Positions 25,119-34,463 are shown, numbered from the stretch's first letter. The stretch is 64,000 nt of DNA from Litorivicinus lipolyticus (GCF_009650135.1 NZ_CP045871.1:2237001-2301000); one strand, 5' to 3'. Notes: generated from the letters alone by a model not told the origin. Program-made: numbers and translations.

Positions 25119-26116
25119 CCTGCCTTGTCCATCAACTTAACTGCGGCCGGATTATTCACGCCCAGCACCTCTAATGACAAGCCGTCCGCCTTAAAGGCGC
25201 CCAAGTTACGCATGGTCTTAGACGGCAGCGCCCCGGTGACGACCGGAAATTCGTGGTTAATTTCGGCGTAGAAGGTCTGAGCCGCGTCCGACAGTAGGAA
25301 GCCTAACAGCGCTTCGGCATTGTCACGGTTCGGCGAATAGCTGGCGATCCCGGCCAACGACGCGTTGACGTGGGTACCGGCGCCGCTCTGGTCCGGCCAA
25401 ATCATCCCGACCGCATCGACCACAGCTTGGTCGTCGGCCGATTCGCTGGCCGCCAAACGTCCAAAGTAGTACGTGTTGGCGACCGCAATGTCACATAGCC
25501 CGGCGGCGACTGCCTTAATCTGGTCGGTGTCACCACCGCTTGGCTTGCGCGCCATGTTGGCGACCATACCGCGCGCCCAGTCCAGTGCGGCGGCATCCCC
25601 CTGGTGTTCAATTTGAGCCGCGGTCAGCGACTGGTTGTAGATATTGCCGGATGAGCGGATGCACAGCTGGCCTTTAAACTTGGGGTCGGCAAGGTCGGCG
25701 TAGTGGCTAATTTGGCTTGGATCAAAGCGCGCTTTCGAATAGAAAATGGTGCGTGCGCGCAACGACAGCGCGACCCACTCATTGTCCGCGTCCTGGTATG
25801 GCGCCGGCACACGCGACAAGAAATCTTGATCACCCAATTTAGCCAGCACCCCGGCTTGCTTGGCGCGCTGGGCGCGGCCCGCATCCACGGTAATAAACAC
25901 ATCCGCGGGGCTTGCGACACCCTCGGACTTCATCCGGGTGACCAATTCATCGGCGCCGCCGGTAATCAGGCGCACATCAATGCCAGTGCTGGCTTCGAAC
26001 TGTTCCAACAGCGGCAAGATCAGGGCCTCGTTACGAGCCGAATAAACGTTGACCTGACCTGCGGCCTGGGCACCCAGCGCCAGCAGCAAACTGGCAGCGA
26101 CTAACGATTTCAACAT
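25109..26116 (-). CDS. fbpA: Fe(III)-binding periplasmic protein (FbpA/FutA-like)
   Basis: A 335-residue secreted protein. The signal peptide ends near residue 20 (ALGAQAAG). The mature start QVNVYSARNEALILPLLEQF matches FutA/FbpA, and the tandem tyrosines that hold ferric iron are Y216-Y217 in ANTYYFGRL. It is the first gene of the leftward operon; two Fur-like boxes lie at 26138-26152 and 26175-26189 directly upstream, so expression should rise on iron limitation. Confidence 0.93.
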   Translation of the reverse strand: MLKSLVAASLLLALGAQAAGQVNVYSARNEALILPLLEQFEASTGIDVRLITGGADELVTRMKSEGVASPADVFITVDAGRAQRAKQAGVLAKLGDQDFLSRVPAPYQDADNEWVALSLRARTIFYSKARFDPSQISHYADLADPKFKGQLCIRSSGNIYNQSLTAAQIEHQGDAAALDWARGMVANMARKPSGGDTDQIKAVAAGLCDIAVANTYYFGRLAASESADDQAVVDAVGMIWPDQSGAGTHVNASLAGIASYSPNRDNAEALLGFLLSDAAQTFYAEINHEFPVVTGALPSKTMRNLGAFKADGLSLEVLGVNNPAAVKLMDKAGWL

Positions 26117-26137
26117 AACACTCTTCCAACACGTTAA

Positions 26138-26152
26138 TGAGAACGATTCGCA
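26138..26152 (-). promoter_or_regulatory. Fur-like box 1
   Basis: TGAGAACGATTCGCA resembles the 7-1-7 Fur consensus TGATAATnATTATCA, 22 bp upstream of the fbpA start. With box 2 it suggests iron-dependent repression of the fbpABC operon. Confidence 0.7.
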
Positions 26153-26174
26153 GTATAGCTAGAACAACTCTAAA

Positions 26175-26189
26175 TGCAAACGATTCTCA
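26175..26189 (-). promoter_or_regulatory. Fur-like box 2
   Basis: TGCAAACGATTCTCA is a second 7-1-7 Fur-type match, in near-mirror relation to box 1, with centres 37 bp apart. Tandem boxes over the promoter of an iron importer are typical. Confidence 0.65.
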
Positions 26190-26224
26190 CTAACTTTATT
26201 TGACTTGACGCAAATTTGACCCAC

Positions 26225-26249
26225 AAAAAAGCCGGCACACGGCCGGCTT
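26225..26249 (-). terminator. Terminator of the hfq-hflC operon
   Basis: On the minus strand: stem AAGCCGGC / GCCGGCTT with a 5-nt loop, followed by a run of six T. It lies 18 bp after the hflC stop and separates that operon from fbpABC. Confidence 0.85.
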
Positions 26250-26267
26250 AGTTGCGTCAACCAGGCC

Positions 26268-27146
26268 TTACTGATCTGGCGATGGGTTATTCAGGAAGCG
26301 GAAAAAGTCCGAATCCGGTTCCAATACCAACATGTCGTCCTTATTCGCAAACGAGGAGCGGTACGCACTCATTGAGCGATAAAACGCATAGAACTCTTTG
26401 TCTAGGTTGAATGCCTCGGCATAGATCTGGGCTGCTGATGCATCACCCTCACCGCGAGTCGCCTGGGCCGTACGGTAGGCTTCGGCTTCGATGATGGTCT
26501 TTTGACGATCCGCATCCGCTTCAATACCCTCGGCGGCCTCACGACCTTCCGAGCGCAACTCACGCGCTTCACGCTCACGCTCCGACGCCATACGGCTGTA
26601 GACGGCGTTCGACACTTCCGGCGGCAAGTCGACCGCTTTGACGCGAACGTCCAAGATCTCTATGCCCAGTTCGGTCCGTGCGATCGAGTTCAGTTCTTTG
26701 GTGATTTCTGCCATCAGCTCATCACGCTCACCGCTGACCACTTCACGCACCGTGCGCTCACCAAACTTGTTACGCAGTCCGTTGTCCGCACGCGATGACA
26801 GCAAGCGGTTCGCTTCCAACTCGTCGCCGCCGGTGGCGGTGTAGTAACGACCGGTGTCGGCCACACGCCACTTAACGTAACTGTCGACGATCAGGCCTTT
26901 CTTTTCCGCCGTCAGGTAACGCTGCGGGCGAGCATCCAAGGTCATCAGTCGCGCTTCGAAGCGCTTGACGTCGTTGACGATCGGTAATTTGAAGTGCAAG
27001 CCCGGCTCGACATCACTGTCGACGACTTCACCAAACTTCAGTAGCACCGCACGTTCACGTTCGTTGACGATGTAAACGCTGCTGCTGATGACCATCACCA
27101 CGATGACCGCAACGATAGCTAATAGGTTTAAACGACCCGCACTCAT
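26268..27146 (-). CDS. hflC: HflC, FtsH modulator subunit
   Basis: A 292-residue SPFH/prohibitin-domain protein with one N-terminal membrane helix (LLAIVAVIVVMVISSSVYIV) followed by the periplasmic SPFH domain starting VNERERAVLLKFGEV. With HflK it forms the large cage that surrounds the FtsH protease. It overlaps hflK by one base (TAATG) and is the last gene before a terminator. Confidence 0.95.
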   Translation of the reverse strand: MSAGRLNLLAIVAVIVVMVISSSVYIVNERERAVLLKFGEVVDSDVEPGLHFKLPIVNDVKRFEARLMTLDARPQRYLTAEKKGLIVDSYVKWRVADTGRYYTATGGDELEANRLLSSRADNGLRNKFGERTVREVVSGERDELMAEITKELNSIARTELGIEILDVRVKAVDLPPEVSNAVYSRMASEREREARELRSEGREAAEGIEADADRQKTIIEAEAYRTAQATRGEGDASAAQIYAEAFNLDKEFYAFYRSMSAYRSSFANKDDMLVLEPDSDFFRFLNNPSPDQ

Positions 27147-28345
27147 TAGCGATCTCCTCGTGTAGTGGTGTCAGCCTGACGCGCTCGGATTTCCGAAATG
27201 ACCTGGTCGGTCAAACTACGGATGTCACGCTGGGTCAGATCGTTGCTGGAGCCACTGATGTTGGTATTAGCACGCGAGCTCAAGGCCGCACTGCCGGCGC
27301 CGGCCTGAGCCAGGCGGTCCAGCGGCAACATCATCATGTTATTGCCACCATCTACGTCGACCAAGACCTTGGACGAATTGGCCATGACTTCTTCAACCGC
27401 CTCGATGTACAGACGCTGACGTGTGACTTCGGGGGCTGCTTCGTACTGGGCCAAAACGGCACGGAAACGATCGGCTTCACCACGTGCTCGGGCAATCACT
27501 TGCTCTTTGTACGCGTTGGCTTCTTCAAGGACACGCTGAGCACGACCTCGCGCTTCCGGGATCACACCGTTGGCGTAGGTTTCAGCTTGGTTTTTAACCC
27601 GCTGCTCGTCCTCTCGCGCCTTGATCACGTCATCAAACGCGACCTGCACCTGCTGGGGCGGCTGGGTTGACTCAAGGTTCAACTGAACCACGCGCAGACC
27701 GGACTGGTAACGATCCAGGTATTCCTGCAAGCGCACGCGGATGTCGGTACCCAAGGCCTCACGGCCTTCAGACAGAATCGGGCTTAATGCGACACTGCCG
27801 ACCACATGGCGCAGTGCCGAGTCAGTCGCGTGAGTCAGGCTGACTTCAGGGTCACGCACGTTCAACAGGTATTCCTGCGGATCGCCAATGACGTACTGAA
27901 CGGCCAGATTCACATCAACGATGTTTTCGTCCTGGGTCAGCATCAAGCCTTGGGTGGTGTGGGTCCGCACGCGGGTCACGTTGACGATATTGACTTCGTC
28001 AATCATCAAGGGGTTCCAACGCAAGCCCGGCGCCTTGGTTTCGTAGAACTCACCCAAGCGCAACACCACAGCGCGTTCTTGCTGATCGACTTCGTAAAGC
28101 CCCAACGAGAACCAGCCGCCCAACAGGACCACCGCGATTAGGCCAAGCACGCCACCGCCCAAGTGGAAGCTGGGCGCAGAACCGCCGTCGCTACCGCCCG
28201 AACCGCCGGACTTGCCTCCGAAAATCTTGTTTAGGCTTTCCTGCACTTTTTTCGCAACTTCATCCAGATCCGGCGGACCTTGGTTGTTGTTGCCTTTATT
28301 GCCCCACGGATCTTTATTTCCGCCGCCCGGTTCGTTCCACGCCAT
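27146..28345 (-). CDS. hflK: HflK, FtsH modulator subunit
   Basis: A 399-residue SPFH protein. The Gly/Asn-rich N-terminus (MAWNEPGGGNKDPWGN) is characteristic; a membrane helix (LGLIAVVLLGGWFSLG) precedes the SPFH domain that opens with VDQQERAVVLRLGEF. Partner of HflC in FtsH control. It lies 74 bp after hflX in the same direction. Confidence 0.95.
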   Translation of the reverse strand: MAWNEPGGGNKDPWGNKGNNNQGPPDLDEVAKKVQESLNKIFGGKSGGSGGSDGGSAPSFHLGGGVLGLIAVVLLGGWFSLGLYEVDQQERAVVLRLGEFYETKAPGLRWNPLMIDEVNIVNVTRVRTHTTQGLMLTQDENIVDVNLAVQYVIGDPQEYLLNVRDPEVSLTHATDSALRHVVGSVALSPILSEGREALGTDIRVRLQEYLDRYQSGLRVVQLNLESTQPPQQVQVAFDDVIKAREDEQRVKNQAETYANGVIPEARGRAQRVLEEANAYKEQVIARARGEADRFRAVLAQYEAAPEVTRQRLYIEAVEEVMANSSKVLVDVDGGNNMMMLPLDRLAQAGAGSAALSSRANTNISGSSNDLTQRDIRSLTDQVISEIRARQADTTTRGDR

Positions 28346-28419
28346 TGAAGGCTCCCGTGATAGTTGGTTAATACGTTCTTGCTAATGTTAATGGGACGCG
28401 CGCCGCCGCTTTCAAGGCG

Positions 28420-29706
28420 CTAGTCGACGCACCACTGATCCAGCTCGTGCTCGCGGCGCAGACGCTGCCACTGCTTATCCGCCAGCTCAATGTCGAGTTG
28501 GTACTCGCCGGCGTCCGAATAACTTTCGTTGAGGACACCACCGGCGTCGTGCAAGGCAGCCCGGGCGCGCGCACCCGAGGCCGGGACAAGTAAGCGATGA
28601 CGCGCGACGCCGGCGTCAACGCGCTCGCCAATCACCGTGCGCAGTACATCTAAACCGCCCCCTGTCAGGGCCGACACCCAGACCGTATGGGCGACGCCCT
28701 GATCGTCACGATCGACCCGGCCCAAGGTCGCATCGGCATGCAGATCAGCCTTGTTGTAGACCCGCAACGTCGGGATATCCGCCGCGCCGATTTCGCCCAA
28801 AACCTGGTCGACGTGATAACGCCGATCGTCGCGTTCCGGATCCGCGCAATCTTCAACCACCAACAAAAGATCCGCCAGTGCGGCTTCTTCTAGCGTGGCG
28901 TGGAAGGCCTGTACCAGCGAATGCGGCAGATCACGAATAAAACCGACCGTGTCGGCGATTACGGCATGCCCGCCGCCGCCCATATCGAGCTGGCGAAGGG
29001 TCGGATCGAGCGTCGCGAACAACTGGTCCGCGGCGTACACAGTGCCGCGCGTGACCTGGTTAAACAGCGTGCTTTTGCCCGCATTGGTGTAACCCACCAG
29101 CGCCACCGTCGGTGTTTCCGAGCGCTCACGTGCTCGCCGCCCTTGAGCACGCGAGGCACGGACTTTTTCCAGGCGTTTTTTAATCGTATCGACACGCACA
29201 TTAAGCAAGCGGCGGTCGGTTTCGAGCTGGGTTTCACCCGGACCACGCAACCCGATACCACCTTTTTGGCGCTCCAGGTGCGTCCAACCTCGAATCAGGC
29301 GCGTACGGACGAATTCCAACTGGGCCAATTCGACCTGCAATTTGCCCTCGTGCGTGGCCGCGCGCGACGCAAAGATGTCCAGAATCAGCCCGGTACGATC
29401 CAGTACCCGGGCCATCAACGCGGCCTCGAGGTTTTTTTCCTGGGTCGGGCTCAAAGAGCGATCAAAGATCACCAGGTCGACTTCCATATCCGCGACCTTA
29501 TCCGCCAGCTCTTCGACCTGGCCCTTGCCCAAGTAGGTCGAGGGGCGCGGCATGTCACGGCGCAAACTGACGATCTCCAACAGCTCACCGCCCGAGGACA
29601 GCATCAACTCTTTAAATTCGTTGTAATCGTCTTGGGCATCGCGCCGCGGATTAACGATCTGTATTCCAAGGACGCGCTCGCCCCCGGTCTCGCGTTCAAA
29701 AAACAC
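28420..29706 (-). CDS. hflX: HflX ribosome-associated GTPase
   Basis: A 428-residue GTPase that splits stalled or heat-damaged ribosomes. The N-terminal domain has the conserved LGKGQVEEL and DRTGLILDIFASRA; the linker has GWTHLERQKGGIGLRGPGE in part, and the G domain begins VALVGYTNAGKSTL, with DTVGFI and NKAD. The start is a GTG at 29706 that follows the TAA of rfbB without any gap; the N-terminus aligns with that of other HflX proteins, supporting it. In most gammaproteobacteria hfq lies directly upstream; here rfbB is in between. Confidence 0.94.
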   Translation of the reverse strand: MFFERETGGERVLGIQIVNPRRDAQDDYNEFKELMLSSGGELLEIVSLRRDMPRPSTYLGKGQVEELADKVADMEVDLVIFDRSLSPTQEKNLEAALMARVLDRTGLILDIFASRAATHEGKLQVELAQLEFVRTRLIRGWTHLERQKGGIGLRGPGETQLETDRRLLNVRVDTIKKRLEKVRASRAQGRRARERSETPTVALVGYTNAGKSTLFNQVTRGTVYAADQLFATLDPTLRQLDMGGGGHAVIADTVGFIRDLPHSLVQAFHATLEEAALADLLLVVEDCADPERDDRRYHVDQVLGEIGAADIPTLRVYNKADLHADATLGRVDRDDQGVAHTVWVSALTGGGLDVLRTVIGERVDAGVARHRLLVPASGARARAALHDAGGVLNESYSDAGEYQLDIELADKQWQRLRREHELDQWCVD

Positions 29707-30744
29707 TTAAACGTGGCCCAGTCGTGTGAGTCGGTAGCTGCCGTCCAGGACCTGATCGGTCCAAGCCGAGTTGGCCAAAAACCACTCGACGGTTTTTCGC
29801 AGCCCAGTGTCGAAGGTTTCGTCCGGCGTCCAATCCAGTTCCGCCTGTATTTTTGAGGCATCAATCGCGTAGCGACGGTCGTGGCCGGGGCGGTCACGAA
29901 CGAACACCATTTGCTCGCCGTAGGGGGTTTCTTTGGGTGCCAACTCGTCCAGCAAGGCGCACAGCGCGTTAACCACGTCCAGGTTGGTGCGCTCGTTGTG
30001 GCCACCGATGTTGTAGGTCTGACCGACTTCGGCGCGTTGCGCCACCAACCACAGCGCACGAGCGTGGTCCTCGACGTACAGCCAGTCCCGGACTTGCTGG
30101 CCGTCGCCATAAATCGGCAGCGACTTTCCCGCCAACGCATTCAGGATGGTCAGCGGAATCAGCTTTTCCGGAAAGTGATAAGGGCCATAGTTATTCGAAC
30201 AATTGGTCACCACCACCGGCACGCCAAAGGTTCGCCGCCACGCCCGGACCAAGTGATCCGACGCGGCCTTGCTGGCCGAATACGGCGACGACGGATCGTA
30301 CCCCGTGGTTTCATCGAACAGGCTGCCGTCGTTGGGCAAATCGCCGTAGACCTCGTCGGTCGAGATGTGATGGAAGCGCAGCGCGTGCCCTTGATCCATC
30401 AACTTGCGTGCCGCCTGCAACAACCGGAACGTACCCATGATGTTGGTCTGCAGGAACTGCTCGGCCGCATCAATCGAGCGATCCACGTGGGATTCCGCCG
30501 CCAGGTGCATGACAATGTCCGGCCGGTGCTGGTCAAACGCACGATTGACCTCGGCTTCGTCACAGATGTCAACCTGTTCGAACACGAACCGTGGATTGTC
30601 ACTGACCGAAGCTAGCGACGCCAGGTTGCCGGCATAGGTCAGGCTGTCCATCACCACCACCCGCCAATCGCTGGAGGCAATAACGTGGCGCACGACGGCG
30701 GAGCCAATAAAGCCGGCGCCGCCTGTAATCAAAACCGTTTTAAT
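29707..30744 (-). CDS. rfbB: dTDP-glucose 4,6-dehydratase, probable AUU start
   Basis: A short-chain dehydrogenase/reductase of 345 residues converting dTDP-glucose to the 4-keto-6-deoxy sugar, the second step towards dTDP-rhamnose and related sugars. Visible motifs: TGGAGFIGS (NAD), the STDEVYGD catalytic Thr/Asp/Glu region, and YSASKAASD with the Tyr-x3-Lys pair. No ATG or GTG opens the frame: the conserved start MKxVLITGG corresponds to ATT-AAA-ACG-GTT-TTG, with AGGA 9 bp upstream at the end of hfq, so ATT at 30744 is the likely start; the alternative TTG at 30732 would lack part of the first beta strand and any ribosome-binding site. The gene stands between hfq and hflX. No rfbA, rfbC or rfbD is in the window. 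Confidence 0.85.
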   Translation of the reverse strand: MKTVLITGGAGFIGSAVVRHVIASSDWRVVVMDSLTYAGNLASLASVSDNPRFVFEQVDICDEAEVNRAFDQHRPDIVMHLAAESHVDRSIDAAEQFLQTNIMGTFRLLQAARKLMDQGHALRFHHISTDEVYGDLPNDGSLFDETTGYDPSSPYSASKAASDHLVRAWRRTFGVPVVVTNCSNNYGPYHFPEKLIPLTILNALAGKSLPIYGDGQQVRDWLYVEDHARALWLVAQRAEVGQTYNIGGHNERTNLDVVNALCALLDELAPKETPYGEQMVFVRDRPGHDRRYAIDASKIQAELDWTPDETFDTGLRKTVEWFLANSAWTDQVLDGSYRLTRLGHV

Positions 30745-30749
30745 GGCGC

Positions 30750-31058
30750 TTATTCCTGCTCGTCGAGCGGTTTCAGATTGTGTTCACCGAACTTGCGCGC
30801 GGGCTTTTCCTCTTCCGCGTCGATCTCGTCTTCGGCGCCAGGCATCGGCAGCTTGACGTTTCGGGCCGGCACCACGGTCGAAATCGCGTGCTTATAAACC
30901 ATCTGGCTGACGGTATTTTTAAGCAGCACAACGAATTGATCGAAAGATTCGATTTGGCCCTGCAGCTTAATGCCGTTGACCAAAAAGATGGAGACCGGAA
31001 CACGTTCCTTGCGGAGTACGTTTAGGTAAGGGTCTTGTAATGAGTGCCCTTTTGACAT
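30750..31058 (-). CDS. hfq: RNA chaperone Hfq
   Basis: A 102-residue Sm-like protein that pairs small RNAs with mRNAs. The Sm1 region ([20 protein letters not shown]) and the Sm2 motif YKHAIST are intact. The C-terminal tail is acidic and ends LDEQE. miaA, the usual upstream neighbour, is absent; a drug-exporter gene on the same strand takes its place. Confidence 0.97.
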   Translation of the reverse strand: MSKGHSLQDPYLNVLRKERVPVSIFLVNGIKLQGQIESFDQFVVLLKNTVSQMVYKHAISTVVPARNVKLPMPGAEDEIDAEEEKPARKFGEHNLKPLDEQE

Positions 31059-31100
31059 GGTGTTGCCCTCTATAAAAAGTGGTTTGGGCGATACGAGGCT

Positions 31101-31119
31101 AAAAAACCAACTAGTCGGT
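31101..31119 (-). terminator. Weak terminator after the drug-exporter gene
   Basis: On the minus strand a short stem (ACCGA / TTGGT with one G-T pair, loop CTAG) is followed by six T, 20 bp after the exporter stop and 42 bp before hfq. It is weak, so some read-through into hfq is likely. Confidence 0.4.
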
Positions 31120-31139
31120 AACTGCCTCCAATCGGAAGC

Positions 31140-32354
31140 CTATTCTATGGCCTTCTGCATCGCCTGACCAGCGGTGACACCCGACACTAGGGTAAATAAC
31201 AGTGCCACCAGCAAGCCCAGCGAAAATCCGCTGAGCACACCGACCAAGGATCCGTCGTACAGACCCCCGATATAACCCCCGCCCAGCACCGAGATCAATG
31301 AACTTAAGGTCCCGATTACTGCCGACGCGGTACCGGCAATGTGACCCATCGGCTCCATCGCCATGGCCGTCAGGTTGCCAAAACACAGCCCCAAACAGAA
31401 AAAAAGCGGCATAACGAAGACCATAAATTGCCATAACGACAAGCCAGAAATGTGATCCAGTCCAGCAAACAAAGCGGACCAAACCGTACAAAATGCCAGC
31501 GCGGTCAAACAGGTCCGACGCATACCAAAGCGCTCAACCCAGATCGAATTGGCGAAGCTGGCGACCCCCACGGACAGCGCACCCAAGCCAAAATACAGCG
31601 CAAAGGCGTCGCCGACGCCAAAGGTTTCCTGGTAGATCTGCTGGGAGGACATCAAAAACCCAACCAGCGTGCCAAAAGTGCAGCCGACCGCTACGGTGCA
31701 ACACAGCGCGACCCGATTGGACAACACTTCCCAGGTCGCGCTTAGAATGCTGGACAGGCGTAAACTGCGCGGCGCCGGCAAGCTTTCCGGCTGACGCAGC
31801 CCAACCCAGACCCCGACCGTCAGGCCGGCCACCAGCAGCCCCCAAAAAATTCCGCGCCAATCGGTAAACCACAGCACGACCTGGCCAATGCTGGGGGCAA
31901 ACACCGGCACCGCAATAAACACCGTCATGATCAGCGAACTGACTTTGGCCATTTCGACCCCGGAAAAACGGTCGCGAATCATGGCCTGGCTGACAATGCG
32001 CGGGCCGGCCACGCCGATGCCCTGAATCAATCGCCCCGCCATCAACGACTCAAAGCTGTCGGCCATGGCGGCCATGGCGCCGCCGACTAGAAACAGTGCA
32101 AGGCCGGCGAAAAACACGTGGCGACGGCCGAAGCGATCGGTCAGCGGACCATAAAAGTACTGCCCCGCCGTCATCCCCAAAAACAGAGTCCCGATGACCC
32201 ATTGACGCTGATTCGGATCGGTCAGGGCAAAGTCATCCGAAATCACCCCCAACGCCGGCAGCACCGCATCGATGCTCATCGCGACCAGGGCAATCATGCA
32301 GGCTTGCATGGCGATAAACTCCCCTCGACCGACGGGGGTAGTTGGTGTCAGCAT
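31140..32354 (-). CDS. Bcr/CflA-type MFS drug exporter
   Basis: A 404-residue major facilitator with 12 predicted helices, of the Bcr/CflA (DHA1) drug-resistance group. The loop 2-3 motif GPLTDRFGRRHVFF is intact, as is the GPRIVSQAMIRD region characteristic of Bcr. I chose the ATG at 32354 because AAAGGA lies 6 bp upstream; other in-frame starts lie at 32360 and 32411. The start is only 29 bp from that of the divergent ABC exporter. The substrate cannot be named; bicyclomycin, sulfonamides and other drugs are known for relatives. Confidence 0.87.
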   Translation of the reverse strand: MLTPTTPVGRGEFIAMQACMIALVAMSIDAVLPALGVISDDFALTDPNQRQWVIGTLFLGMTAGQYFYGPLTDRFGRRHVFFAGLALFLVGGAMAAMADSFESLMAGRLIQGIGVAGPRIVSQAMIRDRFSGVEMAKVSSLIMTVFIAVPVFAPSIGQVVLWFTDWRGIFWGLLVAGLTVGVWVGLRQPESLPAPRSLRLSSILSATWEVLSNRVALCCTVAVGCTFGTLVGFLMSSQQIYQETFGVGDAFALYFGLGALSVGVASFANSIWVERFGMRRTCLTALAFCTVWSALFAGLDHISGLSLWQFMVFVMPLFFCLGLCFGNLTAMAMEPMGHIAGTASAVIGTLSSLISVLGGGYIGGLYDGSLVGVLSGFSLGLLVALLFTLVSGVTAGQAMQKAIE

Positions 32355-32383
32355 ATCCATTCCTTTCGTTCGCAAGTGACCGC

Positions 32384-34201
32384 ATGAGCCAGCCAGACCC
32401 AAGTTCACCACGTAATTTTCTTGGTGTATTCAGCTATTCAAAACGCGCATTAATCCTGGTCTGGGAGACCTCACGAACGCTGGCGATCGTGCTTGGCGCG
32501 CTGACATTGGTGGCCGGATTGTTACCCGCGGGCATCGCCTATGTCGGCCAACTCATTGTGGACGCGGTGGTCAGTGCAATGGAAGCCCCGAGTCCAAAAG
32601 ACCTTGGCACGGTCTATACCTGGGTCGGTGTCGAGGCGGGACTGGTGGTGGCCTTGGCCGCCGCCCAGCGCGGGCTTGCGGCGGCGCAATCGCTGCTGCG
32701 CGCCATGCTCGGCCAGCGCGTCAACGAAATGATCTTGGACAAGGCCCAAACCCTCTCGCTGACCCAATTCGAGGACAGCGAGTTTTATGACAAACTGACC
32801 CGGGCCCGGCGCGAAGCCAGCCAGCGCCCGTTAGCGCTGGTGATCAAGACCTTTGGCCTGATTCAGAACGCCATTTCGATCGCGTCATTTTCGGTGCTGC
32901 TATTTCAGTTCAGCGCCTGGGCGCTGTTGCTGCTGATCATTGGCGCGTTGCCGGTATTTGTGTCCGAAGCCAAGTTTTCCGGCGAGGCCTTTCGACTGTT
33001 CCGCTGGCGCTCCCCCGACACGCGCATGCAGATGTATCTGGAAACCGTGCTGGCCCGCGAGGACAGCATCAAAGAGGTCCAGCTGTTCGGCCTCGGGCCG
33101 ACGCTGCTGGGACGCTACAAGGCGATCTTCAAAAAACTCTTTGCCGAGGACCGCCGACTGACACTGCGCCGCGAAGGCTGGGGCTTTGTGCTCGGCCTGC
33201 TGGGGTCGATGGCCTTCTACTTTGCGTACGGTTGGGTCGTCTTTGAAACCGCCGCGGGGACCCTGACACTGGGCCAGATGACCATGTACTTACTGGTGTT
33301 CAAACAAGGTCAATCGGCCGTCAGCGCCATGCTCACCGCCATTTCCGGGATGTACGAGGACAACCTCTACCTGTCCAACCTGTACGAGTATTTAGAGCAG
33401 CCGGTGGCGATGGAGCCGGGCGTGCGCACGCAGGGCGACTTGCCCGGCGACGGCATTCGCTTTGAAAATGTCAGCTTTCGCTACCCCGGGACCGAGCGCG
33501 ATGCCCTAAGCCACATCGACTTGCACCTAAAGCCCGGGCAATCCTTGGCCATTGTTGGCGAAAACGGCAGCGGCAAGACCACATTGATTAAGCTGATGAC
33601 GCGGCTGTATCGACCGTCCGCCGGGCGCATCTTGCTTGACGGCAATGACCTGATGGAGTGGTCCGTCGAAGCCCTGCGCACTCGGATCGGCGTTATTTTT
33701 CAAGATTTCGTGCGCTACCAATTACAGGTTGGTGAAAACATTGGTGCCGGTGACGTCTCCAGCTTCAACGACGAAGCGCGCTGGAAAGCCTCGGCCGAAC
33801 AAGGCGAAGCCGCCAAGTTTATTGGCGACCTGAGCCGCGGCTATCACACCCAACTGGGCCGCTGGTTCAAAGACGGTCAGGAGCTGTCCGGCGGCCAGTG
33901 GCAAAAAATTGCGTTGAGCCGCGCATTCATGCGCGAAGGTGCCGATTTACTGGTACTGGACGAGCCAACCGCGGCCATGGACGCCCAGGCCGAAGCGGAT
34001 ATTTTCGAACGATTTCGTGACTACGCCCGTGACAAAATGGCGATTCTAATCAGCCACCGCTTTTCCACCGTGCGCCACGCTCATCAAATTGTGGTCATGA
34101 ACCAAGGCCAAATCATTGAACGCGGCGATCACGCTAAATTGCTGGCGTTGGACGGGCGTTACGCGCATTTGTTTAATCTCCAAGCCAAGGGTTACCGCTA
34201 A
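32384..34201 (+). CDS. ABC exporter, fused membrane and ATPase domains
   Basis: A 605-residue ABC exporter half-transporter that would work as a homodimer. Residues about 40-320 form the six-helix membrane domain; the ATPase domain has Walker A GENGSGKT, signature LSGGQWQK, Walker B LLVLDEPTAAMD and the H-loop ISHRFST. It resembles bacterial exporters of the COG1132 group linked with peptides, lipids or drugs, and no dedicated substrate gene is adjacent. The ATG at 32384 is chosen because the upstream part of the frame overlaps the divergent MFS gene. It ends 38 bp before the glycine riboswitch. Confidence 0.85.
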   Translation: MSQPDPSSPRNFLGVFSYSKRALILVWETSRTLAIVLGALTLVAGLLPAGIAYVGQLIVDAVVSAMEAPSPKDLGTVYTWVGVEAGLVVALAAAQRGLAAAQSLLRAMLGQRVNEMILDKAQTLSLTQFEDSEFYDKLTRARREASQRPLALVIKTFGLIQNAISIASFSVLLFQFSAWALLLLIIGALPVFVSEAKFSGEAFRLFRWRSPDTRMQMYLETVLAREDSIKEVQLFGLGPTLLGRYKAIFKKLFAEDRRLTLRREGWGFVLGLLGSMAFYFAYGWVVFETAAGTLTLGQMTMYLLVFKQGQSAVSAMLTAISGMYEDNLYLSNLYEYLEQPVAMEPGVRTQGDLPGDGIRFENVSFRYPGTERDALSHIDLHLKPGQSLAIVGENGSGKTTLIKLMTRLYRPSAGRILLDGNDLMEWSVEALRTRIGVIFQDFVRYQLQVGENIGAGDVSSFNDEARWKASAEQGEAAKFIGDLSRGYHTQLGRWFKDGQELSGGQWQKIALSRAFMREGADLLVLDEPTAAMDAQAEADIFERFRDYARDKMAILISHRFSTVRHAHQIVVMNQGQIIERGDHAKLLALDGRYAHLFNLQAKGYR

Positions 34202-34239
34202 CGCCATGGACACAGGCGACCTTTTCGCCGACACTTACA

Positions 34240-34422
34240 TCCAGTCAGCGGGAGAGTCGGCACTAATAAACGCCGCGCCGAAGGAGCAACGACCCCGGAA
34301 TCTCTCAGGCCAAGGGACCGCTGACGAACCACCTAACATCTGGAGAGCGGCACTTCGAGTGCCCACCGAAGGAGCAAGCCCGCAGGACGGGTGACACTCT
34401 CAGGTACCGTGACAGAGGGGCG
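34240..34422 (+). ncRNA. Tandem glycine riboswitch
   Basis: Two consecutive glycine aptamers. Aptamer 1: P1 arms GTCAGCGG (34244-34251) and CCGCTGAC (34318-34325) are perfectly complementary; the core has GGAGAG (34251-34256), CCGAAGGAGCAA (34278-34289) and CTCTCAGG (34302-34309). Aptamer 2 repeats the core: GGAGAG (34342-34347), CCGAAGGAGCAA (34366-34377) and CTCTCAGG (34397-34404), with a short closing pairing TCTG/CAGA. These are the conserved elements of the gcvT-type RNA. It lies 42 bp before the DadA-like gene, so glycine should control that gene. Confidence 0.95.
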
Positions 34423-34445
34423 ACGCACAGAGCACTGTGCCGCCC
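34418..34445 (+). promoter_or_regulatory. Hairpin in the riboswitch expression platform
   Basis: GGGCG / CGCCC and GCACAG / CTGTGC form an 11-bp stem with a 2-nt bulge and loop AGCA, directly after aptamer 2 and just before the ribosome-binding site (GGAG at 34453). There is no T-run, so control at translation, not by an intrinsic terminator, is the simpler reading. Confidence 0.55.
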
Positions 34446-34463
34446 ACTGAACGGAGAAACACC

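Noticed and set aside
28900..29856. A 318-codon plus-strand frame across hflX and rfbB
   Set aside because: Antisense to two conserved genes; Gln/Arg/His-rich shadow composition.
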